Source: Streptomyces sp. NRRL S-455 (GTDB taxonomy: Bacteria > Actinomycetota > Actinomycetes > Streptomycetales > Streptomycetaceae). Taken from it: DNA of 64,000 nt. This document shows, in pieces, positions 52,967-61,238 of the stretch (the first letter of the stretch is position 1; the number at the start of each line of letters is the position of its first letter). Both the position numbers and the translations under genes were made by a program. The stretch spans positions 62,001-126,000 of the forward strand of contig NZ_JOCT01000014.1 in assembly GCF_000717875.1 (NCBI RefSeq). The letters run 5' to 3'. The notes under the pieces were generated by a model. That model was given only the letters and a program-made list of their open reading frames with translations. It was not told where the DNA came from and searched no databases.

Positions 52967-53681
52967 GGCCGCGCAGCAGCCGGGGCAGGGCCGTGCCGAT
53001 GGGTTCGCGGACGATCTCGTCGGCCCGGTCGTCGTACGGCGTCGGCTCGGCGTTGACGATGATCAGCCGGGCGCCGTGGTCGGCGGCGACACCCGCGAGT
53101 CCAGCAGCGGGCTGGACCTGGAGGCTCGTGCCGACCGCGACGAAGACCTGGCAGGCCTTGCTGATGGCGACCGCCTCGCCGAGGACGACGGGGTCGAGCC
53201 GCTCGCCGAACATCACCGTCGCCGACTTCAGGATGCCGCCGCACTCCAGACAGGGCGGGTCGTCCTCGCCGGCCTCGACCCGCGCGAGCGCGTCCTCCAT
53301 CGGGCCACGGGCGTGGCAGCCGGTGCACACGACACTCCGCGCGGTGCCGTGCAGTTCGAGGACCTTGCGGTCGGGCATTCCGCCGAGCTGGTGCAGGCCG
53401 TCCACGTTCTGGGTGATCACCCGCACCGGCACCCCCGACCGTTCCAGGTCGGCCACGGCCCGATGGGCGGCATTGGGCTCCGCCCGGAGCGTCCGGTTCT
53501 TGCGCCGCATCTGCCACGAGCGACGGCGGATCTCCGGGTCGCTCATGTAGTACTCGTACGTCACGAGCTTCTCGGCCTCGGGATCCCGGCGCCACAGCCC
53601 GTTCGGCCCGCGGTAGTCCGGGATCCCGGAGTCCGTGCTGATACCGGCACCGCTGAGAAGGGCGACGAGGGGCTTGGTCAT
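52926..53681 (-). CDS. cobB: Sir2-family NAD-dependent protein deacylase
   Basis: 251 residues. GAGISTDSGIPDYRG is the NAD-binding motif, TQNVDGLH and the ELHG histidine form the active site, and CTGC...CLEC holds zinc. Sirtuins remove acyl groups from lysine, consuming NAD and releasing nicotinamide and O-acyl-ADP-ribose; bacterial targets include acetyl-CoA synthetase. Streptomycetes usually have two copies. Here the gene precedes, on the same strand, a Nudix hydrolase and ADP-ribosylglycohydrolase located upstream of it. It converges with and overlaps the VOC gene. Confidence 0.93.
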   Translation of the reverse strand: MTKPLVALLSGAGISTDSGIPDYRGPNGLWRRDPEAEKLVTYEYYMSDPEIRRRSWQMRRKNRTLRAEPNAAHRAVADLERSGVPVRVITQNVDGLHQLGGMPDRKVLELHGTARSVVCTGCHARGPMEDALARVEAGEDDPPCLECGGILKSATVMFGERLDPVVLGEAVAISKACQVFVAVGTSLQVQPAAGLAGVAADHGARLIIVNAEPTPYDDRADEIVREPIGTALPRLLRGLTAGQPAGGPPGA

Positions 53682-53748
53682 GTCACCGAGGGTAGGACGG
53701 GCCGTGCCGGAGCGGCGAGCGGATATCGCGCGCCCGGCACCGTCGCGG

Positions 53749-54243
53749 TCAGTGCACCCGGTGCCCGTTCTCCAGCTCCGCCGTGCCCGAGCCCTCCGCC
53801 AGGACGTCCAGGGCGGTCAGGACACGGCGGCCGAGTGCGCCCGGCAGGTGGTCGGTCAGCTCCTCGCGCGGGACCAGCCGCCAGGACAGCAGTTCCTCCT
53901 CCTGGAGACGGATCGCCTTGAGGTCCTCCTCGCCGAGCACCCCGCCGTCGTACAGGTACGCCACCAGCGGCGGACGCCCCGGGCCGTGCACCCAGTCCAC
54001 CGCCAGCAGCCGGCCGAGTTCACGGTCCAGCCCGATCTCCTCCGCCGTCTCACGCCGTGCGCCCTGCCGCGGGGTCTCGCCGTCGTCGGACTCGATCGTG
54101 CCGCCGGGCAGCGTCCAGCCCTCCCGGTAGTTGGGCTCGACCAGCAGCACCCGGCCCTCGCCGTCCCGGAACAGCGCGGCGGCGCCGGCCAGGACGCGGG
54201 GCAGGGACGCGATGTAGGCGGCGAAGTCAGGAGAGGTGGTCAT
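53749..54243 (-). CDS. Nudix hydrolase
   Basis: 164 residues. The Nudix box reads GGTIESDDGETPRQGARR, then ETAEEIGL, holding the RExxxEE metal-binding core but with two extra residues in the loop after the first Glu. Nudix enzymes split nucleoside diphosphates linked to another group. Between a sirtuin and an ADP-ribosylglycohydrolase, ADP-ribose or NAD-like substrates are a reasonable guess, but 8-oxo-dGTP or other substrates cannot be excluded. Confidence 0.88.
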   Translation of the reverse strand: MTTSPDFAAYIASLPRVLAGAAALFRDGEGRVLLVEPNYREGWTLPGGTIESDDGETPRQGARRETAEEIGLDRELGRLLAVDWVHGPGRPPLVAYLYDGGVLGEEDLKAIRLQEEELLSWRLVPREELTDHLPGALGRRVLTALDVLAEGSGTAELENGHRVH

Positions 54244-54285
54244 TGGGGCAGGGTAACCACCCGGTGGCCGGCTCAGCCGTTCCGG

Positions 54286-55356
54286 TCAGGCCTCCAGCTT
54301 CGCCAGCCGCACCGTCCGCTCCGCCAGCTCGCTGATCCGCACCCCGTCGAAACCGAACACCGCGCTGCGGACCGTGTCCTCCAGCGGCACCTTCCACTGG
54401 TCGGGGATGCCCACGGCTCCGCCGAAGACACCCGCCACCGACCCCGCCGTCGCGCCGTTGGAGTCCGTGTCCAGGCCACCGCGGACGGTCAGGGTGATGG
54501 TGCGGGTGAAGTCGCCGTCGCCGTACAGCAGGCCCGCGGTGAGGACGGCGGCGTTGGGGACGGTGTGGATCCACCCCATCCCGGTGGTCTCCTCGGCGGC
54601 CGTGGTGAGCGTGTCCTCCCAGGACATCCGGGCGTCGTGCAGCGAGACCACCCGGCGCACCGTACGGGCCAGGCGGCTGCTCGCGGGGATCACGGCCAGG
54701 GCCTCGTCGACGGCGTGCCGCACGGTCCGGGCCCTGAACGCCGCCGCGATCAGTGCCGCCGCCCACATCGCCCCGTAGACCCCGTTGCCGGTGTGTGACA
54801 GCACCGCGTCCCGCCGGGCCAGCGCGGCGGCCCGGCGTGGCGCGCCCGGGCAGGTCCAGCCGTAGATGTCGGCGCGGATGAGGGCGCCGATCCACTCCTG
54901 GTACGGGTTGTCGTACGTCGCCGTCAGCGGCGGCTTGAGCCCGTTGGCGAGGTTGCGGTACGCGGCCCGCTCCGCCGTGAAGGTCTGCAGGTACGGCAGC
55001 CGCAGCAGCCACAGGTCGCCGACCTGCTCGGTGCTGAAGCCGAAGCCGTGGGTCTCCAGCAGGTCGAGGCCGAGGATGGCGTAGTCGACATCGTCGTCAC
55101 GGCAGCTGCCGTGGATCCGGCCGCGCACGCACTGGCGCCACTCGGGACGCAGCGCGGCTTCGATGTCGCCGGGGGGTTCGGGCAGGTAGTCGGTCAGCGG
55201 GAGGGCGGAAGCCTGTCCGAGGTAGTGATCGATGCGGTCGCGGGTCCATACCTCGCCCTGTTCGACGGGCTTGCCGAGCATGTTTCCCGCGATGCGGCCG
55301 GTCCAGCCGCCGAGGATGCGGTCGGACAGCGCCGTTTCGTTGTCGACGAGGGTCAT
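54286..55356 (-). CDS. ADP-ribosylglycohydrolase (DraG-like)
   Basis: 356 residues of all-helical DraG fold. Metal-binding motifs are SCRDDDVDYAI (Asp cluster near residue 88) and GGLDTDSNGATAGS (near residue 292). The family removes ADP-ribose from arginine or other protein or nucleic-acid sites with a two-Mg centre. The N-terminal GGWTGRIAGNMLGKPVE is typical. It lies 42 bp upstream of the Nudix gene on the same strand. Some family members act on other substrates such as crystallin-like ones, so the target is open. Confidence 0.88.
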   Translation of the reverse strand: MTLVDNETALSDRILGGWTGRIAGNMLGKPVEQGEVWTRDRIDHYLGQASALPLTDYLPEPPGDIEAALRPEWRQCVRGRIHGSCRDDDVDYAILGLDLLETHGFGFSTEQVGDLWLLRLPYLQTFTAERAAYRNLANGLKPPLTATYDNPYQEWIGALIRADIYGWTCPGAPRRAAALARRDAVLSHTGNGVYGAMWAAALIAAAFRARTVRHAVDEALAVIPASSRLARTVRRVVSLHDARMSWEDTLTTAAEETTGMGWIHTVPNAAVLTAGLLYGDGDFTRTITLTVRGGLDTDSNGATAGSVAGVFGGAVGIPDQWKVPLEDTVRSAVFGFDGVRISELAERTVRLAKLEA

Positions 55357-55561
55357 GGTTCTGGTCTACCCGTTTCGCGCAGGGTGCCTGAGGGGTCAGA
55401 GGGGGGACCCGATGTCGCCGCGGGGCCCGCCCTCCGGGCGGACTGAGGGCATCGGTCCAGGGGTCGGGCAGAGCTGACGGCCGGGGCGTCCTCCGGCTAA
55501 GGTCGCAGCGGCGCGACTGGCCCTGACGTGCGTGAGGGCCCGGAGAGCAAGGGGAGTGCTA

Positions 55562-56722
55562 GTGGCGGACGCTGCAGTGGGAGACACCCGGAAGGCACGG
55601 CGGGTGCTCGTCGCCGCGGACAAGTTCAAGGGGTCGCTGACGGCCGTGGAGGTCGCCGAGCGGGTGACGGCCGGGCTGCGCCGCGTCGTACCGGGTCTCG
55701 AGGTCGAGGCGCTGCCCGTGGCCGACGGCGGCGACGGGACCGTGGCAGCGGCGGTCGCGGCCGGGTTCGAACGCCGGGAGGTACGGGTCGTCGGCCCCCT
55801 CGGCGGCGAGGTGACGGCGGCGTACGCGCTGCGCGACGGCACGGCGGTCGTGGAGATGGCCGAGGCCAGCGGACTCCAGCGGCTGCCCGCCGGGGTCTTC
55901 GCGCCGCTCACGGCGTCCACCTACGGCTCGGGGGAACTGCTGCGGGCCTCGCTCGACGCGGGTGCCCGCACGATCGTCTTCGGGGTCGGCGGCAGCGCCA
56001 CCACGGACGGCGGCGCGGGCATGCTGTCCGCGCTGGGCGCCCGGTTCCTGGACGCGGACGGCGAGCCGGTGCCCCCGGGCGGCGGCGGCCTCGCCGGGCT
56101 GGCGACGGCCGACCTGTCGGGCCTCGACCCGCGCCTCACGGAGATCGAACTCGTCCTCGCGAGCGACGTCGACAACCCGCTGACCGGGCCGAAGGGCGCA
56201 CCCGCGGTGTACGGACCGCAGAAGGGCGCCTCACCGGACGATGTGGAGACCCTGGACGCCGCCCTCGCGCACTTCGCGAAGGTCCTGGAAGGGGTTGTGG
56301 GCCCGGAGGCCGCCGAGTGCGCCGCCTCGCCGGGCGCGGGAGCAGCCGGCGGCATCGGCTACGGCGCCCTGCTGCTGGGTGCCCGTTTCCGCCCCGGCAT
56401 CGAGGTGATGCTCGACGCCCTTTGCTTCGCGCCCGCCCTGGACCGCGCCGACCTGGTGATCACCGGCGAGGGCTCCCTCGACGAGCAGACCCTGCACGGC
56501 AAGGCCCCGGCGGGTGTCGCCGCTGCGGCCCGCGCGGCCGGCACGGACGTCGTCGCGGTCTGCGGCCGCCTCACCCTCTCCCCGGAGACACTGGCCCGCG
56601 CCGGCTTCCGCCGCGCGTACCCCCTGACGGCCGCCGAGCCGGACGTGGCGAGGTGCATCGCGGAGGCGGGCCCCATCCTGGAACGGGTGGCGGAACGCAT
56701 CGCCAGGGACTTCCTGACCTGA
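55562..56722 (+). CDS. Glycerate kinase
   Basis: 386 residues of the GarK/GlxK fold. ADKFKGSLTA at the N-terminus, LPVADGGDGT, GVGGSATTDGGAGML, and TGEGSLDEQTLHGKAP are its conserved blocks. The enzyme phosphorylates D-glycerate with ATP, giving 2- or 3-phosphoglycerate in glyoxylate or serine breakdown. The GTG at 55562 has AAGGGGAG upstream. It may link to the glyoxylate formed by the downstream malyl-CoA lyase step, but its strand differs and a strong hairpin separates them. Confidence 0.93.
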   Translation: MADAAVGDTRKARRVLVAADKFKGSLTAVEVAERVTAGLRRVVPGLEVEALPVADGGDGTVAAAVAAGFERREVRVVGPLGGEVTAAYALRDGTAVVEMAEASGLQRLPAGVFAPLTASTYGSGELLRASLDAGARTIVFGVGGSATTDGGAGMLSALGARFLDADGEPVPPGGGGLAGLATADLSGLDPRLTEIELVLASDVDNPLTGPKGAPAVYGPQKGASPDDVETLDAALAHFAKVLEGVVGPEAAECAASPGAGAAGGIGYGALLLGARFRPGIEVMLDALCFAPALDRADLVITGEGSLDEQTLHGKAPAGVAAAARAAGTDVVAVCGRLTLSPETLARAGFRRAYPLTAAEPDVARCIAEAGPILERVAERIARDFLT

Positions 56723-56772
56723 TCGGGGCCCTCGCACACACCGCGACCACTCACGGTGCCGCACACGGCAAA

Positions 56773-56802
56773 GGCCCCGGACCGAGAACTCGGTCCGGGG
56801 CC
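56773..56802. terminator. Bidirectional hairpin terminator
   Basis: GGCCCCGGACCGAG (56773-56786) and CTCGGTCCGGGGCC (56789-56802) form a 14-bp perfect stem. It separates the glycerate kinase gene (+) from the convergent pssA (-). Confidence 0.85.
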
Positions 56803-56818
56803 CAGTGCCGGTGCAACG

Positions 56819-57673
56819 CTACGGCAGCTGCGCCGCCCGCGCCTCGCGCCGGTTGTCACGGAAGGTGTTCACCCGGCGTGCCGTGGCGAACAGCGGGATC
56901 GTCGCCGCCATCACGATCTGCAGCGCGCAGCCCATCTGCAGCAGCACCTGGCCGCCCGGCGCGTCGAAGGCCCACGCCGCCAGCATGCCCATGGCCGACA
57001 CGATCCAGCAGAGCATCGCCACCGCCAGGATGCCCCGCGGCTTCGGGTACTCGACCCGGCTCACCATCAGCCACGCGGTTCCGACGACCGCCAGCAGGGT
57101 CGCTTCGAACGGCAGTTCAAGCAGCACGATCGAGACGACCGTGAGCGCACCGAACGGTGACGGCATGCCCTGGAAGGTGCCGTCCTTCACCGTCACGCAC
57201 GAGAACCGCGCGAGCCGCAGGACCACCGCCAGCAGTACGACGATCGCTCCGACCGCGGCCACCCGCTGGTGCGCGTCGTTCGCCACCATGCCGTACACGA
57301 GGACGAAGTACGCCGGTGCCAGCCCGAAGCTGATCAGGTCGGACAGGTTGTCCAGCTCGGCGCCCATGGGGGAGGAGCGCAGTTTGCGCGCCACCAGCCC
57401 GTCGAAGAGGTCGAAGATCGCCGCGCAGAGCATCAGGATGACCGCCGTGGCCGCGCTGTGGCGGGCCATGCCCGTCTCCTGGCTGCCCGTGAGGTGCGGG
57501 ATCAGGATGCCGGTGGTGGTGAAGTACACCGCCATGAAGCCGCACGTGGCGTTGCCGAGCGTGAGGGTGTCCGCTATCGACAGGCGCAGAGAGAGGGGCA
57601 TCTCCTCTTCTTCGTCGACCTCGTCGGCCTCCGGGACCCAGCCGGCCTTGGTATCCGGATCAATCACGGTCAA
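56819..57673 (-). CDS. pssA: CDP-diacylglycerol-serine O-phosphatidyltransferase
   Basis: 284 residues with about eight membrane helices. The CDP-alcohol phosphotransferase motif DG(x2)AR(x8)G(x3)D(x3)D is present (DGLVARKLRSSPMGAELDNLSD is its span, residues about 94-115). It joins serine to CDP-diacylglycerol at the membrane, giving phosphatidylserine for Psd. A charged N-terminal tail (EADEVDEEEE) is cytosolic. Its start lies inside the 3' end of psd (14-bp overlap), so translation is coupled. Confidence 0.95.
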   Translation of the reverse strand: MTVIDPDTKAGWVPEADEVDEEEEMPLSLRLSIADTLTLGNATCGFMAVYFTTTGILIPHLTGSQETGMARHSAATAVILMLCAAIFDLFDGLVARKLRSSPMGAELDNLSDLISFGLAPAYFVLVYGMVANDAHQRVAAVGAIVVLLAVVLRLARFSCVTVKDGTFQGMPSPFGALTVVSIVLLELPFEATLLAVVGTAWLMVSRVEYPKPRGILAVAMLCWIVSAMGMLAAWAFDAPGGQVLLQMGCALQIVMAATIPLFATARRVNTFRDNRREARAAQLP

Positions 57674-58316
57674 TGCGAGTCACCCCTGCCACGGTCTTCT
57701 GCCCCACCTCGACAGCGACCTCCACGCCCTCGGGCAGGTAGAGGTCGACACGCGAGCCGAAGCGGATCAGGCCGATCCGCTCGCCCTGCTCGACCTTCGT
57801 GCCCTGGGGCACGTAGGGGACGATGCGGCGGGCGACCGCGCCGGCGATCTGGATCATCTCGATGTCGCCGAGCTCGGTGTCGAAGTGCCAGACGACCCGC
57901 TCGTTGTTCTCGCTCTCCTTGTTGAAGGCGGGAACGAAGCCACCGGGGATGTGCTCGACCGACGTCACCGTGCCGGCCAGCGGGGCGCGGTTCACGTGGA
58001 CGTTGAGCGGGCTCATGAAGATCGCGACGCGGGTGCGGCCGTCCTTCCACGGCATGATGCTCTGCACCACACCGTCGGCGGGCGAGATGACCCGGCCCTG
58101 GGTGATCTCGCGCTCGGGGTCGCGGAAGAACCACAGCATTCCCGCCGCGAGCGCGGTGGCGGGAACGGCGACGGCCTTGGCGGCGCCGGAGCGGCGGGCC
58201 CGGACCAGGCTGAGGGCTGCGGTGGCGACGGTCGGAAGGAGCCACGGCGATGCTCCGCGCGCGAGGCGTACGCCGGCCCGGCTGTCGCGAGGTGCAGAGG
58301 TTTGGCTGTGGGGCAT
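57660..58316 (-). CDS. psd: Phosphatidylserine decarboxylase proenzyme (short form)
   Basis: 218 residues from the ATG at 58316. Two hydrophobic segments (about 25-65) lead into the catalytic part with RFGSRVDLYLP, where the Ser is expected to be cut to give the pyruvoyl cofactor. HVNRAPLAGTV and VHVNR-type strands are conserved. The enzyme makes phosphatidylethanolamine, the main amino-phospholipid. It belongs to the short Psd group of actinobacteria and some archaea. It is upstream of and overlaps pssA. Confidence 0.94.
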   Translation of the reverse strand: MPHSQTSAPRDSRAGVRLARGASPWLLPTVATAALSLVRARRSGAAKAVAVPATALAAGMLWFFRDPEREITQGRVISPADGVVQSIMPWKDGRTRVAIFMSPLNVHVNRAPLAGTVTSVEHIPGGFVPAFNKESENNERVVWHFDTELGDIEMIQIAGAVARRIVPYVPQGTKVEQGERIGLIRFGSRVDLYLPEGVEVAVEVGQKTVAGVTRIDRD

Positions 58317-58439
58317 GGATGACCTTCGTAGCGGATGAGGCCGCACTCTGACGGGGGACGGCGGCTTTCCGGCGATCGTAGCGGCTCGGGGCCGTAACTG
58401 GGTAAGCCACGAAGCCGAGTCGGCGACCGAAGAGTGCTG

Positions 58440-58476
58440 ACGGGGTGTGATCTTCTTCTCCAAGAAAACACCCCGT
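58440..58476. terminator. Hairpin terminator of the ethylmalonyl-CoA operon
   Basis: ACGGGGTGT (58440-58448) pairs with ACACCCCGT (58468-58476), with an inner TTCTT/AAGAA stem (loop CTCC). It follows the acyl-CoA dehydrogenase stop (minus strand) and separates the operon from psd-pssA. Confidence 0.75.
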
Positions 58477-58486
58477 ATCCGGACAT

Positions 58487-59692
58487 CTAGCCCTGGAATC
58501 GATACTCTTCGAGCAGCCGCCGACCGATGATCATTTTCTGGATTTCGGCGGTACCTTCACCGATCAGCAGCATCGGCGCCTCACGGTAGAGGCGCTCGAT
58601 CTCGTACTCCTTGGAGAAGCCGTAGCCGCCGTGGATCCGGAAGGCGTCCTCGACGACCTCCTTGCAGTACTCGGAGGCGAGGTACTTCGCCATCCCAGCC
58701 TCGAGGTCGTTTCGCTCCCCGGAGTCCTTTTTGCGCGCTGCGTTCACCATCATCGCATGCGCGGCCTCGACCTTGGTAGCCATCTCGGCCAGCTTGAACT
58801 GGATCGCCTGGTGCTGGGCGATCGGCTTCCCGAAGGTGTGGCGCTGCTGGGCGTACTGCACACCGAGCTCGAACGCACGCTGAGCGACGCCACAGCCACG
58901 TGCCGCCACGTTGACGCGGCCGACCTCGACGCCGTCCATCATCTGGTAGAAACCACGGCCGGTGACCCCGCCGAGCACACGATCCGCAGGAATCCGCAGG
59001 CCATCCATGATGAGTTCGGTGGTGTCGACCCCCTTGTAACCCATCTTGTCGATCTTCCCGGGAATGGTGAGGCCGGGGCGGACCTCGCCGAAGCCGGGCT
59101 CCTTCTCGACGAGGAAGGTCGTCATCGACTTGTGTGGCGCGGTGCCCTCGGGGTGACCTTCGTCACTTCGGACCAGAACGGCCACGAGCGAGGACGTTCC
59201 GCCGTTCGTGAGCCACATCTTCTGGCCGTTCAGGACGTACTCGTCGCCGTCCTTCACCGCCTTCGACGTGATCGCCGACACGTCCGAACCCAGGGCCGGC
59301 TCCGACATCGAGAACGCGCCGCGGATGTCGCCCGCCGCCATCCTCGGCAGGAAATGGTCCTTCTGTTCCTGTGTGCCGTGCTGCTTGAGCATGTACGCCA
59401 CGATGAAGTGGGTGTTGATGATGCCGGACACCGACATCCACCCGCGGGCGATCTCCTCCACGCACAGCGCGTACGTCAGGAGCGACTCGCCCAGGCCCCC
59501 GTACTCCTCGGGGATCATCAGGCCGAACAGGCCCAACTCCTTCAGCCCGTCGACGATCTGCTGCGGGTACTCGTCGCGGTGCTCCAGCTCGGTCGCGACC
59601 GGGATGATCTCCTTGTCCACGAAGTCCCGGACGGTGGAGAGGATCTCCTGCTGGATGTCCGTCAGACCGGCGGTCTGGGCGAGTCGCGCCAT
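58487..59692 (-). CDS. Acyl-CoA dehydrogenase, probable methylsuccinyl-CoA dehydrogenase of the ethylmalonyl-CoA pathway
   Basis: 401 residues of the acyl-CoA dehydrogenase fold: FAD-contact motif FSMSEPALGSD, WLTNGG, and catalytic Glu in LLIGEGTAEIQ. From its place after ccr, ecm, mcl and the MaoC gene it should convert (2S)-methylsuccinyl-CoA to mesaconyl-CoA. It lacks the roughly 150-residue N-terminal extension that I recall for the Rhodobacter-type enzyme, so it is the short, standard form. The start (MARLAQT) lies 2 bp after the MaoC stop. Confidence 0.87.
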   Translation of the reverse strand: MARLAQTAGLTDIQQEILSTVRDFVDKEIIPVATELEHRDEYPQQIVDGLKELGLFGLMIPEEYGGLGESLLTYALCVEEIARGWMSVSGIINTHFIVAYMLKQHGTQEQKDHFLPRMAAGDIRGAFSMSEPALGSDVSAITSKAVKDGDEYVLNGQKMWLTNGGTSSLVAVLVRSDEGHPEGTAPHKSMTTFLVEKEPGFGEVRPGLTIPGKIDKMGYKGVDTTELIMDGLRIPADRVLGGVTGRGFYQMMDGVEVGRVNVAARGCGVAQRAFELGVQYAQQRHTFGKPIAQHQAIQFKLAEMATKVEAAHAMMVNAARKKDSGERNDLEAGMAKYLASEYCKEVVEDAFRIHGGYGFSKEYEIERLYREAPMLLIGEGTAEIQKMIIGRRLLEEYRFQG

Positions 59693-59694
59693 GG

Positions 59695-60207
59695 CTACTT
59701 CTCCTGCTCCTTGAGCTCGGGGCGGCCGGGCTGCTCGCCGCCGCGCTCCTTGATGTAGGTCTCGGTCGGCACCATCACCTTGCGGCGGAACACGCAGACC
59801 AGCGTGCCGTCCTGCTTGTAGCCCTTGGTCTCGACGTGCACGATCCCGCGGTCGTTCTTCGACTTCGACGGCCACTTGTCGAGCACGGTCGTCTGGCCGT
59901 AGACGGTGTCGCCGTGGAAGGTCGGCGCCACGTGCTTCAGCGACTCGATCTCCAGGTTGGCGATGGCCTTGCCGGAGATGTCCGGCACGGACATGCCGAG
60001 CAGCAGCGAGTAGATGTAGTTCCCCACGACGACGTTCTTGCCGAAGTCGGTCGTCTTCTCCGCGTAGTTCGTGTCCATGTGGAGGGGGTGGTGGTTCATG
60101 GTGAGGAGACAGAACAGGTGGTCGTCGTACTCCGTGACCGTCTTGCCCGGCCAGTGCTTGTACGTCGCACCGACCTCGAACTCCTCGTACGTGCGTCCGA
60201 ACTGCAT
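59695..60207 (-). CDS. MaoC-family hydratase, probable mesaconyl-CoA hydratase
   Basis: 170 residues of single hot-dog fold. The hydratase motif region HHPLHMDTNYAEKTTDFGKNVVVGNYIYSLL has the Asp/His pair of R-hydratases. Following the pathway order, it hydrates mesaconyl-CoA to beta-methylmalyl-CoA. It is about half the size of the proteobacterial mesaconyl-CoA hydratase, which fuses two hot-dogs, so it presumably dimerises. The charged C-terminal tail (KERGGEQPGRPELKEQEK) is a feature of this actinobacterial version. Confidence 0.85.
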   Translation of the reverse strand: MQFGRTYEEFEVGATYKHWPGKTVTEYDDHLFCLLTMNHHPLHMDTNYAEKTTDFGKNVVVGNYIYSLLLGMSVPDISGKAIANLEIESLKHVAPTFHGDTVYGQTTVLDKWPSKSKNDRGIVHVETKGYKQDGTLVCVFRRKVMVPTETYIKERGGEQPGRPELKEQEK

Positions 60208-60224
60208 CGCGCTCAGCGCCCCTT

Positions 60225-61238
60225 CTAGTCGGTGGGAATCTCGAACTTGCTGGTGCGCTGCATGCCGGCCGCGCGGCCCTTGCCGGAGATGACCAGGGCC
60301 ATCTTGCGGCTGGCCTCGTCGATCATCTCGTCGCCGAGCATCGCCGAGCCCTTCTTGCCGCCCGCCTCGGACGTGTAGTAGTCGTACGCGTCCAGGATCA
60401 GCTCGGCGTGGTCGTAGTCCTCCTGCGACGGCGAGAAGATCTCGTTGGACGCCTCGACCTGGCCCGGGTGCAGCACCCACTTGCCGTCGAAACCGAGCGC
60501 GGCGGCGCGCTGGGCGACCTCGCGGTAGCCGTCGATGTTGCGGATCTGCAGGTAGGGGCCGTCGATCGCCTGGAGGTTGTTGGCGCGGGCCGCCATCAGG
60601 ATCTTCATCAGGATGTAGTGGTAGGCGTCCGCCGGATAGCCGGGCGGCTGCTCGCCCACGACCAGCGACTTCATGTTGATGGAGGCCATGAAGTCGGCCG
60701 GGCCGAAGATGATGGTCTCGACGCGCGGGGAGGCCTGCGCGATCTCGTTGACGTTGTTCAGGCCCTGCGCGTTCTCGATCTGCGCCTCGATGCCGATCCG
60801 GCCGACCTCGAAGCCCATGGTCTTCTCGATCTGGGTCAGCAGGAGGTCGAGGGCCACGATCTGCTGGGCGTCCTGGACCTTCGGCAGCATGATGCAGTCG
60901 AGGTTGGGGCCCGCGCCCTCGACGACCGTGACGACGTCGCGGTACGTCCATTCGGTCGTCCAGTCGTTGACGCGCACGACCCGTGTCTTGCCCGTCCAGT
61001 CGCCCTCGTTGAGGAACTTCACGATGGTGTGCCGTGCCTCGGGCTTGGCCAGCGGGGCGCACGCGTCCTCCAGGTCGAGGAAGACCTGGTCCGCCGGGAG
61101 GCCCTGCGCCTTCTCCAGGAAGCGGGGGTTGCTGCCCGGTACGGCCAGGCAGGAACGCCGCGGGCGGAGACGGTTGAACGGGTGCGCGGCGGAGCCGCTC
61201 GTTGGAAGGGTGGTGGCGGGAGACGGGCGGGCGGTCAT
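60225..61238 (-). CDS. mcl: HpcH/HpaI-CitE family lyase, probable beta-methylmalyl-CoA/malyl-CoA lyase
   Basis: 337 residues of TIM barrel. RRSCLAVPGSNPRFLEKA at the start, FLDLEDACAP with the Mg-binding acids, and IEAQIENAQGL carry the active site, followed by the GPADF and LHPGQVE motifs. It cleaves beta-methylmalyl-CoA to glyoxylate and propionyl-CoA, and perhaps malyl-CoA as well. The ATG shares bases with the ecm stop (ATGA), so translation is coupled. Confidence 0.9.
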   Translation of the reverse strand: MTARPSPATTLPTSGSAAHPFNRLRPRRSCLAVPGSNPRFLEKAQGLPADQVFLDLEDACAPLAKPEARHTIVKFLNEGDWTGKTRVVRVNDWTTEWTYRDVVTVVEGAGPNLDCIMLPKVQDAQQIVALDLLLTQIEKTMGFEVGRIGIEAQIENAQGLNNVNEIAQASPRVETIIFGPADFMASINMKSLVVGEQPPGYPADAYHYILMKILMAARANNLQAIDGPYLQIRNIDGYREVAQRAAALGFDGKWVLHPGQVEASNEIFSPSQEDYDHAELILDAYDYYTSEAGGKKGSAMLGDEMIDEASRKMALVISGKGRAAGMQRTSKFEIPTD

